Shown here piece by piece: positions 22,870-32,548 of a stretch of DNA of 64,000 nt. The notes beneath the pieces are model-generated. The model was not told where the DNA came from. It ran no database searches and saw only the letters and a list, made by a program, of their open reading frames with translations. The DNA is from Streptomyces sp. DH12. Lineage in GTDB: Bacteria; Actinomycetota; Actinomycetes; Streptomycetales; Streptomycetaceae. The position numbers and the translations under genes are program-made. Positions within the stretch are counted from its first letter, which is position 1. Each line of letters opens with the position of its first letter. The stretch is taken from assembly GCF_020873895.1 (NCBI RefSeq), contig NZ_JAHWGT010000020.1:62001-126000 (forward strand), given 5' to 3'.

Positions 22870-25752
22870 CTAGGCGTCCGGCGCGGACGGCCTCCCCGCC
22901 GTCGTCTTCTTCGCCGCCGCCTTCTTCGCCGTGGCCGTCCCGGCCGCGGTCGTCGTGGTGGCGGTCGCCTTCTTGGCGGTGGTCTTCTTCGCCGCCGTCT
23001 TGGCCGTGGTCGTCTTCTTCGCCGCGGTCTTCTTCACGGTCGTCTTCTTGGCCGCCGTCTTCTTGGCGGTCTTCTTCGCCGGCGCCTTGGCACGCTTCTC
23101 GGCGAGCAGTTCGAAGCCGCGCTCCGGCGTGATCGTCTCCACGCTGTCGCCGCTGCGCAGCGTCGCGTTCGTCTCGCCGTCCGTGACGTACGGGCCGAAG
23201 CGGCCGTCCTTGACCACGACGGGGCGCTCGCTCACCGGGTCGCTGCCCAGCTCCTTCAGCGGCGGCTTGGCCGCCGCGCGGCCGCGCGCCTTGGGCTGGG
23301 CGTAGATCGCGAGGGCCTCGTCGAGGGTGATGGTGAAGAGCTGGTCCTCGCTCTCCAGGGACCGCGAGTCCGTGCCCTTCTTGAGGTACGGGCCGTAGCG
23401 GCCGTTCTGCGCGGTGATCTCCACACCCTCGGCGTCCGTGCCGACGACGCGCGGCAGCGACATGAGCTTGAGCGCGTCGTCGAGGGTGACCGTGTCGAGC
23501 GCCATCGACTTGAAGAGGGAGGCCGTGCGCGGCTTGACCGCGTTCTTGCCGGTCTTCGGAGTGCCCTCGGGGAGGATCTCCGTGACGTACGGGCCGTAGC
23601 GGCCGTCCTTCGCGACGATCATGTGTCCGGTCGCCGGGTCGTTGCCCAGCTCGAACTCGCCGCTCGGCTTCGCCAGCAGCTCCTCCGCGTACTCCACGGT
23701 CAGTTCGTCGGGGGCGAGGTCGGTGGGGACGTCGGCCCGCTGGTGGCCCTCCTCGTCCTTCGTCCCGCGCTCGATGTACGGGCCGTAGCGGCCGACGCGC
23801 AGCACGATGCCGTCGCCGACCGGGAAGGAGGAGATCTCCCGGGCGTCGATGGCGCCGAGGTCCGTGACCAGCTCCTTCAGGCCGCCGAGGTGGTCACCGT
23901 CGCCGTTGCCCGCGTCGGCGGCGGCGCCGCCCTGGGCGAAGCCGCCCCCGGGCACCGTCTCGCCGAAGTAGAAGCGCTTCAGCCACGGCACGGCCTGCGC
24001 CTCGCCGCGGGCGATCCGGTCGAGGTCGTCCTCCATCCTCGCGGTGAAGTCGTAGTCGACAAGCCGGCCGAAGTGCTTCTCCAGCAGGTTGACGACGGCG
24101 AAGGAGAGGAAGGACGGGACGAGCGCGGTGCCCTTCTTGAAGACGTAGCCGCGCTCCAGGATCGTGCCGAGGATCGACGCGTACGTCGACGGGCGGCCGA
24201 TCTCGCGCTCCTCCAGCTCCTTGACCAGCGACGCCTCGGTGTAGCGGGCGGGCGGCTTGGTGGCGTGGCCGTCGGCCGTGATCTCCTCGGCGGTCAGGGC
24301 GTCGCCCTCGGCCACCTGCGGGAGGCGGCGCTCGCGGTCGTCCAGCTCGGCGTTCGGGTCGTCGGCGCCCTCGACGTACGCCTTCATGAAGCCGTGGAAG
24401 GTGATCGTCTTGCCGGAGGCGCTGAACTCGACGTCACGGCCGTCGGAGGACCTGCCGCCGATCCGGACGGTGACGGAGTTGCCGACGGCGTCCTTCATCT
24501 GGGAGGCGACGGTCCGCTTCCAGATCAGTTCGTACAGCCGGAACTGGTCGCCGGTCAGCCCCGTCTCGGCGGGCGTGCGGAAGCGGTCGCCCGAGGGGCG
24601 GATCGCCTCGTGGGCCTCCTGCGCGTTCTTCACCTTGCCCGCGTACGTGCGGGGCGCGGACGGCAGGTAGTCGGCGCCGTACAACTGCGTGACCTGGGCG
24701 CGGGCCGCGGAGACGGCCGTCTCGGACAGGGTGGTGGAGTCCGTGCGCATGTAGGTGATGAAGCCGTTCTCGTACAGCTTCTGCGCGACCTGCATCGTCG
24801 CCTTCGCGCCGAAGCCGAGCTTGCGGCTCGCCTCCTGCTGGAGGGTCGTGGTGCGGAACGGCGCGTACGGGGAGCGGCGGTACGGCTTGGACTCGACCGA
24901 GCGGACGCCGAACGCGGCGTCGGCGAGCCCGGCCGCCAGGGCGCGGGCGTTCGCCTCGTCCAGGTGCAGCACCTGGTCGCTCTTGAGCCGGCCGTCGGGA
25001 CCGAAGTCACGGCCCTGGGCGACGCGGCGTCCGTCGACCGAGGCCAGGCGCGCGGTGAGCGTCGAGGGGTCGGAGGCGTCGCCGGGGCGGCCGGTGCCGA
25101 AGGTGCCGGTGAGGTCCCAGTACTCGGCGGAGCGGAAGGCGATGCGCTCGCGCTCCCGCTCGACGACGAGCCGGGTGGCGACGGACTGCACGCGGCCGGC
25201 GGACAGCCGGGGCATGACCTTCTTCCACAGGACCGGCGAGACCTCGTAGCCGTAGAGCCGGTCCAGGATCCGCCGGGTCTCCTGGGCGTCGACCATGCGC
25301 TTGTTCAGCTCGCGCGGGTTGGCGACGGCCTGCTGGATCGCATCCTTGGTGATCTCGTGGAAGACCATCCGGTGGACGGGGACCTTGGGCTTGAGGACCT
25401 CCAGGAGGTGCCACGCGATGGCCTCGCCCTCGCGGTCCTCATCGGTGGCCAGGTAGAGCTCGTCCGACTCGGCGAGCTGCTCCTTCAACTTCCTGACCTG
25501 GGCTTTTTTGTCGGCATTGACGACGTAGATCGGCTGGAAGTCGTGTTCGACGTCCACGCCGAGGCGGCGCACCTCGCCGGTGTACTTCTCCGGCACCTCG
25601 GCGGCGCCGTTGGGGAGGTCGCGGATGTGCCCGACGCTCGCCTCGACTACGTAGCCGGGGCCGAGGTAGCTCTTGATCGTCTTCGCCTTGGCAGGCGACT
25701 CGACGATGACGAGTCGGCGGCCGCCCTGTGCGGTCTCGCGTGTCGGGGACAA
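22870..25752 (-). CDS. topA: DNA topoisomerase I with lysine-rich C-terminal tail
   Basis: 960 aa from TTG 25752 (LSPTRETAQGGRRLVIVES). The longer frame upstream is GC-biased sequence and is rejected. Type IA toposiomerase motifs: Toprim LVIVESPAKAKTIKSYLG, LATDEDREGEAIAWHL (DxDxxE), LSAGRVQSVATRLVV, and active-site Tyr in FITYMRTDSTTLS. It relaxes negative supercoils. The C-terminus carries repeated small domains with GRYGPY/GRFGPYV, then a (KK-TxAK) lysine tail at about 900-955, typical of actinobacterial TopA and known there to increase processivity and DNA binding. The gene sits in the holB-tmk-topA block. Confidence 0.97.
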   Translation of the reverse strand: MSPTRETAQGGRRLVIVESPAKAKTIKSYLGPGYVVEASVGHIRDLPNGAAEVPEKYTGEVRRLGVDVEHDFQPIYVVNADKKAQVRKLKEQLAESDELYLATDEDREGEAIAWHLLEVLKPKVPVHRMVFHEITKDAIQQAVANPRELNKRMVDAQETRRILDRLYGYEVSPVLWKKVMPRLSAGRVQSVATRLVVERERERIAFRSAEYWDLTGTFGTGRPGDASDPSTLTARLASVDGRRVAQGRDFGPDGRLKSDQVLHLDEANARALAAGLADAAFGVRSVESKPYRRSPYAPFRTTTLQQEASRKLGFGAKATMQVAQKLYENGFITYMRTDSTTLSETAVSAARAQVTQLYGADYLPSAPRTYAGKVKNAQEAHEAIRPSGDRFRTPAETGLTGDQFRLYELIWKRTVASQMKDAVGNSVTVRIGGRSSDGRDVEFSASGKTITFHGFMKAYVEGADDPNAELDDRERRLPQVAEGDALTAEEITADGHATKPPARYTEASLVKELEEREIGRPSTYASILGTILERGYVFKKGTALVPSFLSFAVVNLLEKHFGRLVDYDFTARMEDDLDRIARGEAQAVPWLKRFYFGETVPGGGFAQGGAAADAGNGDGDHLGGLKELVTDLGAIDAREISSFPVGDGIVLRVGRYGPYIERGTKDEEGHQRADVPTDLAPDELTVEYAEELLAKPSGEFELGNDPATGHMIVAKDGRYGPYVTEILPEGTPKTGKNAVKPRTASLFKSMALDTVTLDDALKLMSLPRVVGTDAEGVEITAQNGRYGPYLKKGTDSRSLESEDQLFTITLDEALAIYAQPKARGRAAAKPPLKELGSDPVSERPVVVKDGRFGPYVTDGETNATLRSGDSVETITPERGFELLAEKRAKAPAKKTAKKTAAKKTTVKKTAAKKTTTAKTAAKKTTAKKATATTTTAAGTATAKKAAAKKTTAGRPSAPDA

Positions 25753-26197
25753 CTCTTCGCTCTTCTCTCCGGTCGGCGCTCGGTGGCATGTGCGGCGCGG
25801 CGCGGGACCCGCCTGGGGCGCACCACGGGCACTGCGGGCACTGCGCCACGGCTGTGGCGCTGCTGTCGCTGCGGAGTGTGACGGTACAACCCGCCCCCGT
25901 GTCAAACGGCAAAAGCCCGCAACGGCCACTCGAACGGTAACCCGACTTCTGGCATTCCTGCCGCCCGGACTCCCCTCACGGCGCGGAGGCCCCCGTTCCG
26001 GCTAGTGGCGTGCCACGGTCGGCGACGGGGCGGGGCCGGGGCGCTGCGCCGGTTCTCCCGGTGGGGCCGCGGGGGCGGGTCCCGGGCCGGCTGCGGCCCT
26101 GGTCCGGGCGGGTCCGGCCGGTCCGGGGGCCCGCCCGGGGGCGGCCGGCGCGGCGCGCGCGGCCGGCGGGGCGGGCGGTGGTTCCGGGCGTGGCCGC
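25753..26197. other. Intergenic region upstream of topA
   Basis: No gene is supported in these 445 bases. The topA-proximal 170 bases must hold its promoter and leader. The stretch 26020-26190 is a low-complexity G/C tract (GGGCGGGTCCGG-like repeats) typical of slippage. Confidence 0.4.
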
Positions 26198-26395
26198 TCA
26201 GATACGGCCGAAACACCACACTCCGAGCGCGAGGAACGCGGCGCCGGACACCGTCGCGAAGGCGACGGCTGTGGCCGGGCTCACTCCGTGCGCCACCGGC
26301 GCGCGGTGCGACACCCGGGCCGCCGTCCACACCAGCAGCCCCGCGCCGAAGACCGTGAACGCCGCGCCGGCGAAGATGGCCGGTCCGCTCTCCAT
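26198..26395 (-). CDS. Small membrane protein (65 aa)
   Basis: The ATG at 26395 encodes MESGPAIFAGAAFTVFGAGL and a second hydrophobic segment AVAFATVSGAAFLALGVWCFG, giving two transmembrane helices linked by a short basic loop (ARVSHRAPVAHG). No family is recognised. I recall a small membrane protein at this place in the syntenic streptomycete block, which raises confidence that it is real. Confidence 0.7.
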   Translation of the reverse strand: MESGPAIFAGAAFTVFGAGLLVWTAARVSHRAPVAHGVSPATAVAFATVSGAAFLALGVWCFGRI

Positions 26396-26849
26396 GCCCG
26401 TACCCCGTTCCGTCCGTACGCGCGTACGCGTCTCCCGTCGACGCCGCCCGCGGGCGCCCGGCGGCTGCCGGGCCGCCGGTCGCGGCGCGGCGGCGGGGAT
26501 GCGGGTATCCCCGCGGGTGAGGCTGACACCTCCGGACGTCGGGGGCGCGAATCACGGGTGAACGACACGGGACCGGCGCCCGCCCATCACCCACCCGGCG
26601 CCGGCCCGGCAGGGCGCGCCCTCGGCCGGTCAGGCGGGCGCCGGTGGGGCAGACGCCGGTCAGGCCGGGCCGGTGGCGGTCGGGCCGGGCGCGGTCAAGC
26701 CGGGCCGGTGGCGGTCGGGCCGGGCGCGGTCAAGCCGGGCCGGTGGCGGTCGGGCCGGGCCGGTGGCGGTCGGGCCGGGCGCGGTCAAGCCGGGCCGGTG
26801 GCGGTCGGGCCGGGCGCGGTCAGGCCGGTGGCGGTCAGGGCAGTGGCGG
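26396..26849. repeat. Intergenic region with a 35-bp tandem repeat (26660-26845)
   Basis: A 20-base module GGGCCGGTGGCGGTCGGGCC and a 15-base module GGGCGCGGTCAAGCC alternate about four to five times; one copy lacks the 15-base module. The array decays into GGTGGCGGTCAG units and abuts the methyltransferase stop. The remaining 260 bases hold no supported gene. Confidence 0.85.
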
Positions 26850-28379
26850 TCAGGTCGCGGGCACGCCCTCCTGTCCGACGGGCTCCAGGAAACCCTCCTC
26901 CACAAGGAGGCGGATCGCCTTCGGGGTGCGGTCGCGCAGGACGACCGGGTCCTCGCCCATCAGCTGGGCGATGGCATCCAGGATGCGTCCGGCGCTGAGC
27001 GACCCGTCGCAGACGCCCGCGAAGCCAGCCCCCACCGTGTCCACCTTGGTCGCCCGCCGCATGCCGCGGTTCTGCCGGAGGATGACGTGCTCGGGGTCCT
27101 CCGCGCCCGGCAGGCCGACCTGCTCCTGCACCACCTCGCGGGCGAGCACGAAGCGGTCGGTCAGCAGCGCCGCGTCGTCACGGGTCCGCAGGTAGTCCTG
27201 GCGGGCGAAGTGGGCGCGCACGGTCTCGCCGAGCGGCTGCTCGACCGGATGCGGCCACTCCTCCACCACGACGGACGGCACCTGCGCGCCGGTCCTGCGC
27301 AGCGTGATCCAGCCGAAGCCCACCGCCCTGGTCCCGCGCGCCTCGAACTCGTCGAGCCACGCCTCGTACCGCGCCGCGTACTCCTCCGGGGTCTCACGGT
27401 GGTCCCCGGCGTCGCGCAGCCACAACTCCGCGTACTGCGTGACGTCCTGGACCTCGCGCTGGACGATCCACGCGTCGCATCCGGCGGGCACCCAGGAGCG
27501 GACGCGCTCCTGCCAGTCCTCGCCCTCGATGTGCTGCCAGTTGGCGAGGAAGTGGGCGTAGCCGCCGTCGTTGAGCCGGTCCCCCGCCTGCCGGACCAGC
27601 GTGCGGCACAGGTCGTCGCCGCCCATCCCGCCGTCCCGGTAGGTGAGTCTGGCGCCGGGGGAGATGACGAACGGCGGGTTCGACACGATGAGGTCGTACG
27701 TCTCCGTCGCGACCGGCTCGAAAAGCGAGCCCGCCCGCAGGTCGACGTCCGGGGCGCCGGAGAGCGCGAGCGTCAGCCGGGTGAACTCCAGGGCGCGCGG
27801 GTTGAGATCGGTCGCCGTCACCCGCGTGGCGTGCTGGGTGGCGTGCAGCGCCTGGATGCCGGAGCCGGTGCCGAGGTCGAGCGCCGACGCGACCGGCGTG
27901 CGGACGGTGAGCCCCGCCAGCGTGGTGGAGGCCCCGCCGACGCCCAGGACGACGCCCTCGCCCTTGCCGCCGGCCCCGCTCGCCCCGCCCACGGCGCAGC
28001 CGAGGTCGGAGACGATGAACCAGTCCTGGCCCTCCGGGCCGCCGTAGGGCCGGACGTCGACCACGGCCCGGACGTCGTCGCCCTCCCGTATCACCCAGCC
28101 GTCGGCGAGCGCCTCGTCCAGCGGGAGGGCGGCGCCGGCCCGCTCGTGGGGCACGGGCCGCTGGAGGAGGAAGAGCCGCACGAGCGTGTCCAGGACCCCG
28201 TCCCCGCGGGTGGCGCGCAGGGCGGGCACCGTCTCGCTGCGGGCGAGGGCGGCGTAGGCGGTGGCCCCGAGCCGGTCGAGCAGCCCGTCGGCGGTGAAGT
28301 CGGCGGCCAGGAAGGCGGTACGCAGAAGGGACGCGCGGTCCGGCACCGGGAGGCTGGTGGTCAGGCTGGTCGTACTCAC
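26850..28379 (-). CDS. SAM-dependent methyltransferase (NPPF type)
   Basis: 509 aa. An N-terminal winged-helix-like region (about 15-130, with LLDRLGATAYAALARSE) precedes a class I methyltransferase. SAM motif I is VASALDLGTGSGIQALHA, followed by VTATDLNPRALEFTRL and motif IV YDLIVSNPPFVISPGA. NPPF/Y enzymes methylate amide or exocyclic nitrogens (glutamine in release factors, adenine or guanine in RNA/DNA); the substrate here is unknown. The C-terminal about 200 residues are an actinobacterial extension (DWQERVRSWVPAGCDAWIV and EEGFLEPVG). It is part of the syntenic core block next to topA. Confidence 0.85.
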   Translation of the reverse strand: MSTTSLTTSLPVPDRASLLRTAFLAADFTADGLLDRLGATAYAALARSETVPALRATRGDGVLDTLVRLFLLQRPVPHERAGAALPLDEALADGWVIREGDDVRAVVDVRPYGGPEGQDWFIVSDLGCAVGGASGAGGKGEGVVLGVGGASTTLAGLTVRTPVASALDLGTGSGIQALHATQHATRVTATDLNPRALEFTRLTLALSGAPDVDLRAGSLFEPVATETYDLIVSNPPFVISPGARLTYRDGGMGGDDLCRTLVRQAGDRLNDGGYAHFLANWQHIEGEDWQERVRSWVPAGCDAWIVQREVQDVTQYAELWLRDAGDHRETPEEYAARYEAWLDEFEARGTRAVGFGWITLRRTGAQVPSVVVEEWPHPVEQPLGETVRAHFARQDYLRTRDDAALLTDRFVLAREVVQEQVGLPGAEDPEHVILRQNRGMRRATKVDTVGAGFAGVCDGSLSAGRILDAIAQLMGEDPVVLRDRTPKAIRLLVEEGFLEPVGQEGVPAT

Positions 28380-28415
28380 ATGCTCATTGTGAGGGGCGCC
28401 ACGGACAATGACGAA

Positions 28416-28446
28416 CGGCCCGGCTTCCCTGTGGAAAACCGGGCCG
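28416..28446 (-). terminator. Possible terminator after the lipoprotein gene
   Basis: CGGCCCGG (28416-28423) and CCGGGCCG (28439-28446) form an 8-bp stem with a 15-base loop, 54 bases past the lipoprotein stop on the minus strand and just upstream of the methyltransferase start. Confidence 0.4.
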
Positions 28447-28499
28447 GACGGGTGGTCCGCGTACCGCTGCTCGGACGCGTGCCGCCCTCTCGCGTGCCG

Positions 28500-29225
28500 C
28501 TACTCCGACGCGCCGCTCGCGGTGGCCGAAGGCTTGGCGGAGGCGTCCGAGGGCTTCGCGGACGCGGCCGGGGACGCGGCCGCTCCGCCGCCGGAGGCCG
28601 CCGCGGACGGGGACGCCGAGGTGCCGCCGCCGGGCTTGGCGGCCGGGCCGCTCGTCTTCGTCGGCGCGACGGACGTCTTCGGCTTCTGGCAGCCCGGCTG
28701 CTTGGCCATGGCCTGGCCCAGTTCGCCCGACTGGAGCTTGGCCAGCGCGTCCTGGTCCATCTTCTCGATCCGCTTCAGCCCGTCGGCGACGCCCTGGAGG
28801 CCCTCGGCGAACTTCTGCTGGTCGTTCGGATCGAGGGCGGTGACCCGCTTCTTCAGGTTCTCGTAGGCCGTCGCGGTGGAGTTGAGTTCCTTCACGGCGT
28901 CCTGCTGGAGCTTCTCGCCGTTCTCGACGGGCGGGACGCCGGCGTCCTGTACCGCCTTGGCGAGCGCCCGGTCGGTGTCGGCGATGTCCTGGAACGCCTT
29001 CGAGTCCGCCGCCTGGACATCGGCGGGCTTGCCGTCGGCCGCCGTGGAGATGATGGTCTGCTGGGCGTCGGCCCGCTTCTGGATCTGCGGCTTCGCCTGG
29101 TCGCAGAACGTCTTGGCCCAGGCGTCCACCTTGCCGCGGTCGTCCTCACCGTCGTCGCTGCAACCCGACAGCACCAGTACGAGCACCGCACCGCTGGACA
29201 GCGCGGCTACAAGCTTCTTGTTCAC
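28500..29225 (-). CDS. Small secreted lipoprotein
   Basis: 241 aa from GTG 29225. The N-terminus MNKKLVAALSSGAVLVLVLSGC has a clear lipobox (LSGC). The mature part is helical and charged (WAKTFCDQAKPQIQKRADAQ, ENLKKRVTALDPNDQQKFAE), with one further pair of cysteines. It ends in a 55-residue Ser/Ala/Pro/Lys low-complexity tail. No enzyme motif is seen. It is probably an envelope-anchored protein of unknown role conserved next to hppA in this block. Confidence 0.82.
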   Translation of the reverse strand: MNKKLVAALSSGAVLVLVLSGCSDDGEDDRGKVDAWAKTFCDQAKPQIQKRADAQQTIISTAADGKPADVQAADSKAFQDIADTDRALAKAVQDAGVPPVENGEKLQQDAVKELNSTATAYENLKKRVTALDPNDQQKFAEGLQGVADGLKRIEKMDQDALAKLQSGELGQAMAKQPGCQKPKTSVAPTKTSGPAAKPGGGTSASPSAAASGGGAAASPAASAKPSDASAKPSATASGASE

Positions 29226-29359
29226 CGGATTGGTCCCTTCCAAGGCTCTCGGCCCCGGAACATACACGCCAAGTGGGCGACATCCGCGAGTCGTATGTCC
29301 ACCGCATCCCCCTTTGCAGCCATTTGCACCACAAGAGAGAAGGCTCACCGTGACACGTC

Positions 29360-29403
29360 GGCGCCCGGTGCGCGGGGTTCGTCCATCCCGCGTACCGGGC
29401 GCC
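29360..29403 (-). terminator. Terminator hairpin after hppA
   Basis: Arms of 17 bp (29360-29376 and 29387-29403, one G-U pair) and a 10-base loop lie 34 bases beyond the hppA stop on the minus strand. Confidence 0.7.
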
Positions 29404-29436
29404 TGACCTGGCGTCACACCGTCGGCGCGAGGCCGC

Positions 29437-31836
29437 TCAACGGGTCGGCGTCACCTCGTCCGGTGGGTTCGCGACACGCCGGGGCGTGTCACCGTCGTCG
29501 TCCCCGGCCACGGAGCGCCGCTTCGACGCGTACACCGCCCCGACGATCACGAGGAGCGCCACCGTCGCGATCACGGCCCGCACGCCCGGGCTGGCGTCCG
29601 GACCGTGGCCGAACTGCACGACGGCGGGGGCGATGAGCAGCGCGACGAGGTTCATGACCTTCAGCAGCGGGTTGATCGCCGGGCCCGCCGTGTCCTTGAA
29701 CGGGTCGCCCACCGTGTCGCCGATGACGGTCGCGGCGTGCGCCTCGCTGCCCTTGCCGCCGTGGTGGCCGTCCTCGACGAGTTTCTTGGCGTTGTCCCAG
29801 GCGCCGCCCGAGTTGGCCAGGAAGACCGCCATCAGCAGGCCCGTACCGATCGCACCGGCGAGGTACGCGCCGAGCGCCCCGACGCCCAGGGTGAAGCCGA
29901 CCGCGATCGGTGCCAGCACGGCGAGCAGTCCGGGGGTCGCCAGTTCCCGCAGGGCGTCCTTGGTGCAGATGTCCACGACCCGCCCGTACTCCGGCTTCTC
30001 GGAGTAGTCCATGATCCCCGGGCGCTCGCGGAACTGGCGCCGCACCTCGTAGACGACCGACCCGGCCGACCGCGAGACGGCGTTGATCGCCAGGCCGGAG
30101 AAGAGGAAGACGACCGCGGCGCCCAGGATGAGGCCGACGAGGTTGTTGGGCTGCGAGATGTCCATGCTGAGCGTCAGCTCGGTCGCCTCGGCTCCGACGT
30201 CGGCGACGGCGGTGGCGATGGCGTCGCGGTACGAACCGAACAACGCCGCGGCGGCGAGGACCGCCGTGGCGATGGCGATGCCCTTGGTGATGGCCTTGGT
30301 GGTGTTGCCGACGGCGTCGAGGTCGGTGAGGACCTGCGCGCCGGCGCCCTGGACGTCGCCGGACATCTCGGCGATGCCCTGCGCGTTGTCGGAGACGGGC
30401 CCGAAGGTGTCCATCGCGACGATCACGCCGACGGTGGTGAGCAGCCCGGTGCCGGCGAGCGCCACGGCGAACAGCGCCAGGATGATCGACGTACCGCCGA
30501 GGAGGAACGCCCCGTAGACGGAGAGGCCGATGAGCAGCGCCGTGTAGACGGCGGACTCCAGGCCGATGGAGATGCCCGCGAGGATCACGGTGGCGGGGCC
30601 GGTCAGGGCCGACTTGCCGATGTCCTTCACGGGCCGCCTGCCCGTCTCGGTGAAGTAGCCGGTCAGCTGCTGGATCAGTGCGGCCAGGACGATGCCGATC
30701 GCGACGGCGACGAGGGCCAGGACCCGCGGGTCGCCGCCGTGGGCCTGGACGGCCGGGTCGGTGACGCCCTGCAGCTCCGCGTAGGAGGACGGCAGGTAGA
30801 CGTAGGCGGCGACGGCGACGAGGGCCAGGGAGATCAGCGCGGAGATGAAGAAGCCGCGGTTGATCGCCGACATCCCGCTGCGGTCGGCGCGCCGCGGCGC
30901 GACCGCGAACACGCCGATCATCGCGGTGACGACGCCGATCGCCGGGACGATCAGCGGGAAGACGAGGCCCAGGTCGCCGAAGGCGGCCGTGCCGAGGATC
31001 AGCGCGGCGACCAGCGTGACGGCGTACGACTCGAAGAGGTCGGCGGCCATGCCCGCGCAGTCGCCGACGTTGTCCCCGACGTTGTCGGCGATGGTGGCGG
31101 CGTTGCGCGGGTCGTCCTCGGGGATGCCCTGCTCGACCTTGCCGACGAGGTCGGCGCCGACGTCGGCCGCCTTGGTGAAGATGCCGCCGCCGACCCTCAT
31201 GAACATGGCGATGAGCGCGGCGCCGAGGCCGAAGCCCTCCAGGACCTTCGGCGCGTCGGCCGCGTAGACGAGCACCACGCAGGAGGCGCCGAGGAGGCCG
31301 AGGCCGACGGTGAACATGCCGACGACGCCGCCCGTACGGAAAGCGATCTTCATGGCCTTGTGCGCGACGGCCGTCAGGTCCTTTTCCGGTTCGCCCGGCG
31401 CCGGGGTCGCCTCACGCGCCGCCGCCGCCACCCGCACATTGGCGCGGACCGCGAGGCGCATGCCGATGTATCCGGTGACGGCGGAGAAAAGCGCGCCGAC
31501 GAGGAAGAACAAGGAACGCCCCGCGCGCTGCGACCAGTCGTCCGCCGGAAGCAGGAACAAGAGGAAGAACACGACGACCGCGAAGATCCCCACGGTCCTC
31601 AATTGCCGGGCGAGATAGGCGTTCGCTCCCTCCTGGACCGCGGCGGCGATCTCCTTCATGGATTCGGTGCCCTCACCGGCGGCCAGCACCTGGCGAACGA
31701 GCAGCTGGGCGACGATCAGGGCGAGCAGCGCCACGGCCGCGACCACGATCACGATGGTCCGGTTCCCCTCGGTGAGAACCGCGGCGGCGAGAGAGATCGA
31801 GTCGTAGGACTGCTGTGGGTCGAAGAGCCCCGCCAT
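29437..31836 (-). CDS. hppA: Membrane-bound proton-pumping pyrophosphatase
   Basis: 799 aa with about 16 transmembrane segments. It hydrolyses PPi and pumps H+ across the membrane. The family's acidic metal-PPi motifs are intact: IADNVGDNVGDCAGMAADLF and the C-terminal GGAWDNAKKLVEDG and VIGDTVGDPFKDTAGPA. The segment GNTTKAITKG has Lys at the position that distinguishes the K+-independent H+-PPase class (Ala in the K+-dependent class). RBS AAGGAGG precedes the ATG. Coupled to biosynthesis, it recovers energy from PPi made in polymerisation reactions. Confidence 0.96.
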   Translation of the reverse strand: MAGLFDPQQSYDSISLAAAVLTEGNRTIVIVVAAVALLALIVAQLLVRQVLAAGEGTESMKEIAAAVQEGANAYLARQLRTVGIFAVVVFFLLFLLPADDWSQRAGRSLFFLVGALFSAVTGYIGMRLAVRANVRVAAAAREATPAPGEPEKDLTAVAHKAMKIAFRTGGVVGMFTVGLGLLGASCVVLVYAADAPKVLEGFGLGAALIAMFMRVGGGIFTKAADVGADLVGKVEQGIPEDDPRNAATIADNVGDNVGDCAGMAADLFESYAVTLVAALILGTAAFGDLGLVFPLIVPAIGVVTAMIGVFAVAPRRADRSGMSAINRGFFISALISLALVAVAAYVYLPSSYAELQGVTDPAVQAHGGDPRVLALVAVAIGIVLAALIQQLTGYFTETGRRPVKDIGKSALTGPATVILAGISIGLESAVYTALLIGLSVYGAFLLGGTSIILALFAVALAGTGLLTTVGVIVAMDTFGPVSDNAQGIAEMSGDVQGAGAQVLTDLDAVGNTTKAITKGIAIATAVLAAAALFGSYRDAIATAVADVGAEATELTLSMDISQPNNLVGLILGAAVVFLFSGLAINAVSRSAGSVVYEVRRQFRERPGIMDYSEKPEYGRVVDICTKDALRELATPGLLAVLAPIAVGFTLGVGALGAYLAGAIGTGLLMAVFLANSGGAWDNAKKLVEDGHHGGKGSEAHAATVIGDTVGDPFKDTAGPAINPLLKVMNLVALLIAPAVVQFGHGPDASPGVRAVIATVALLVIVGAVYASKRRSVAGDDDGDTPRRVANPPDEVTPTR

Positions 31837-32032
31837 TCGTCCTCCTTGACGTCAGAACTCAAGATGTGGACGGATTGTAGGGAGCGGAACCCGATCAAAA
31901 CAGGGCGCCGAAGAACACCATTGTCCGGTGTTCACCCGTCGGCAAATGATCCATTCCGAAAATCCACCCGGACGCAGTAATGGGGCGGGGGTGTGAACCG
32001 CAGGACGATCGCGGGCGGGGAGTTGCGGGAAA

Positions 32033-32060
32033 AAGAAAAAGGCCCTGCTCAGCAGGGCCT
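32033..32060 (-). terminator. Rho-independent terminator of the anti-sigma factor gene
   Basis: The palindrome GGCCCTGCTCAGCAGGGCC at 32041-32059 is followed, on the minus strand, by a T-rich run (complement of AAAAAGAAAAA). It lies 30 bases beyond the stop at 32090. A short open frame spanning it is not supported. Confidence 0.85.
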
Positions 32061-32089
32061 GGGAGCGGTTCTCCGCCATGCGGGAGGGA

Positions 32090-32548
32090 TCAGGGCGCCT
32101 CGGCCGAAGCCGGCCTGGGCCAGCTCATCCGAATGAGTCCGCCGTGTTCGCCGGCGGAGACCTCGACGTCGTCGACGAGCCCGCTGATCACGGCGAGGCC
32201 CATCTGGTCCTCGCCCTCCGCGTCGTCGAAGTCCTGCGACGGCGCGCCCTCGCGCGAGCCGGGGACGCCCGCGGCGTCGGCGGCCGCGACCCCGGCGCCG
32301 GGCACCTCGTCGCCGACCTCGATGGAGAACGCCTTCTCCTCCTCGTTCAGCAGGACGCGCACGGGCGCCTCGACGCCGTTGCTGCGGTGCAGGCCGACGG
32401 CGCGCGAGCAGGCCTCGCCCACGGCGAGCCTCACCTCGTCCAGCACGGCTTCGTCGACCCCGGCCCGGCGCGCCACGGCGGCCGCCACCAACCGGGCGGT
32501 CCGGACGTGCTCGGGCTGGGCGCTGAAGCGGAGTTCAACGGTGGCCAT
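32090..32548 (-). CDS. Anti-sigma factor (HATPase_c, RsbW-like), BldG partner
   Basis: 152 aa; ATG 32548 has GAGGGG upstream. It is a GHKL-fold serine kinase-like protein: VRTARLVAAAVARRAGVDEA, the N-box-like LDEVRLAVGEACSRAV, a middle Ala/Gly/acidic insertion (about 95-125) and the G-box DQMGLAVISGLVDDVEV. In S. coelicolor the protein encoded next to bldG binds BldG and acts in a partner-switching pathway; equivalence is inferred from position and fold. It shares the minus strand with bldG, but 668 bases separate them. Confidence 0.9.
   Translation of the reverse strand: MATVELRFSAQPEHVRTARLVAAAVARRAGVDEAVLDEVRLAVGEACSRAVGLHRSNGVEAPVRVLLNEEEKAFSIEVGDEVPGAGVAAADAAGVPGSREGAPSQDFDDAEGEDQMGLAVISGLVDDVEVSAGEHGGLIRMSWPRPASAEAP

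Noticed and set aside
22672-26850. Possible CRISPR arrays at the 17-bp and 35-bp repeats
   Set aside because: Units are contiguous tandem repeats with no unique spacers, and no cas genes are nearby.
31852-32079. 75-aa open frame upstream of hppA on the minus strand
   Set aside because: It spans the hppA promoter and the anti-sigma terminator hairpin with its A-tract and has no RBS or recognisable protein features.
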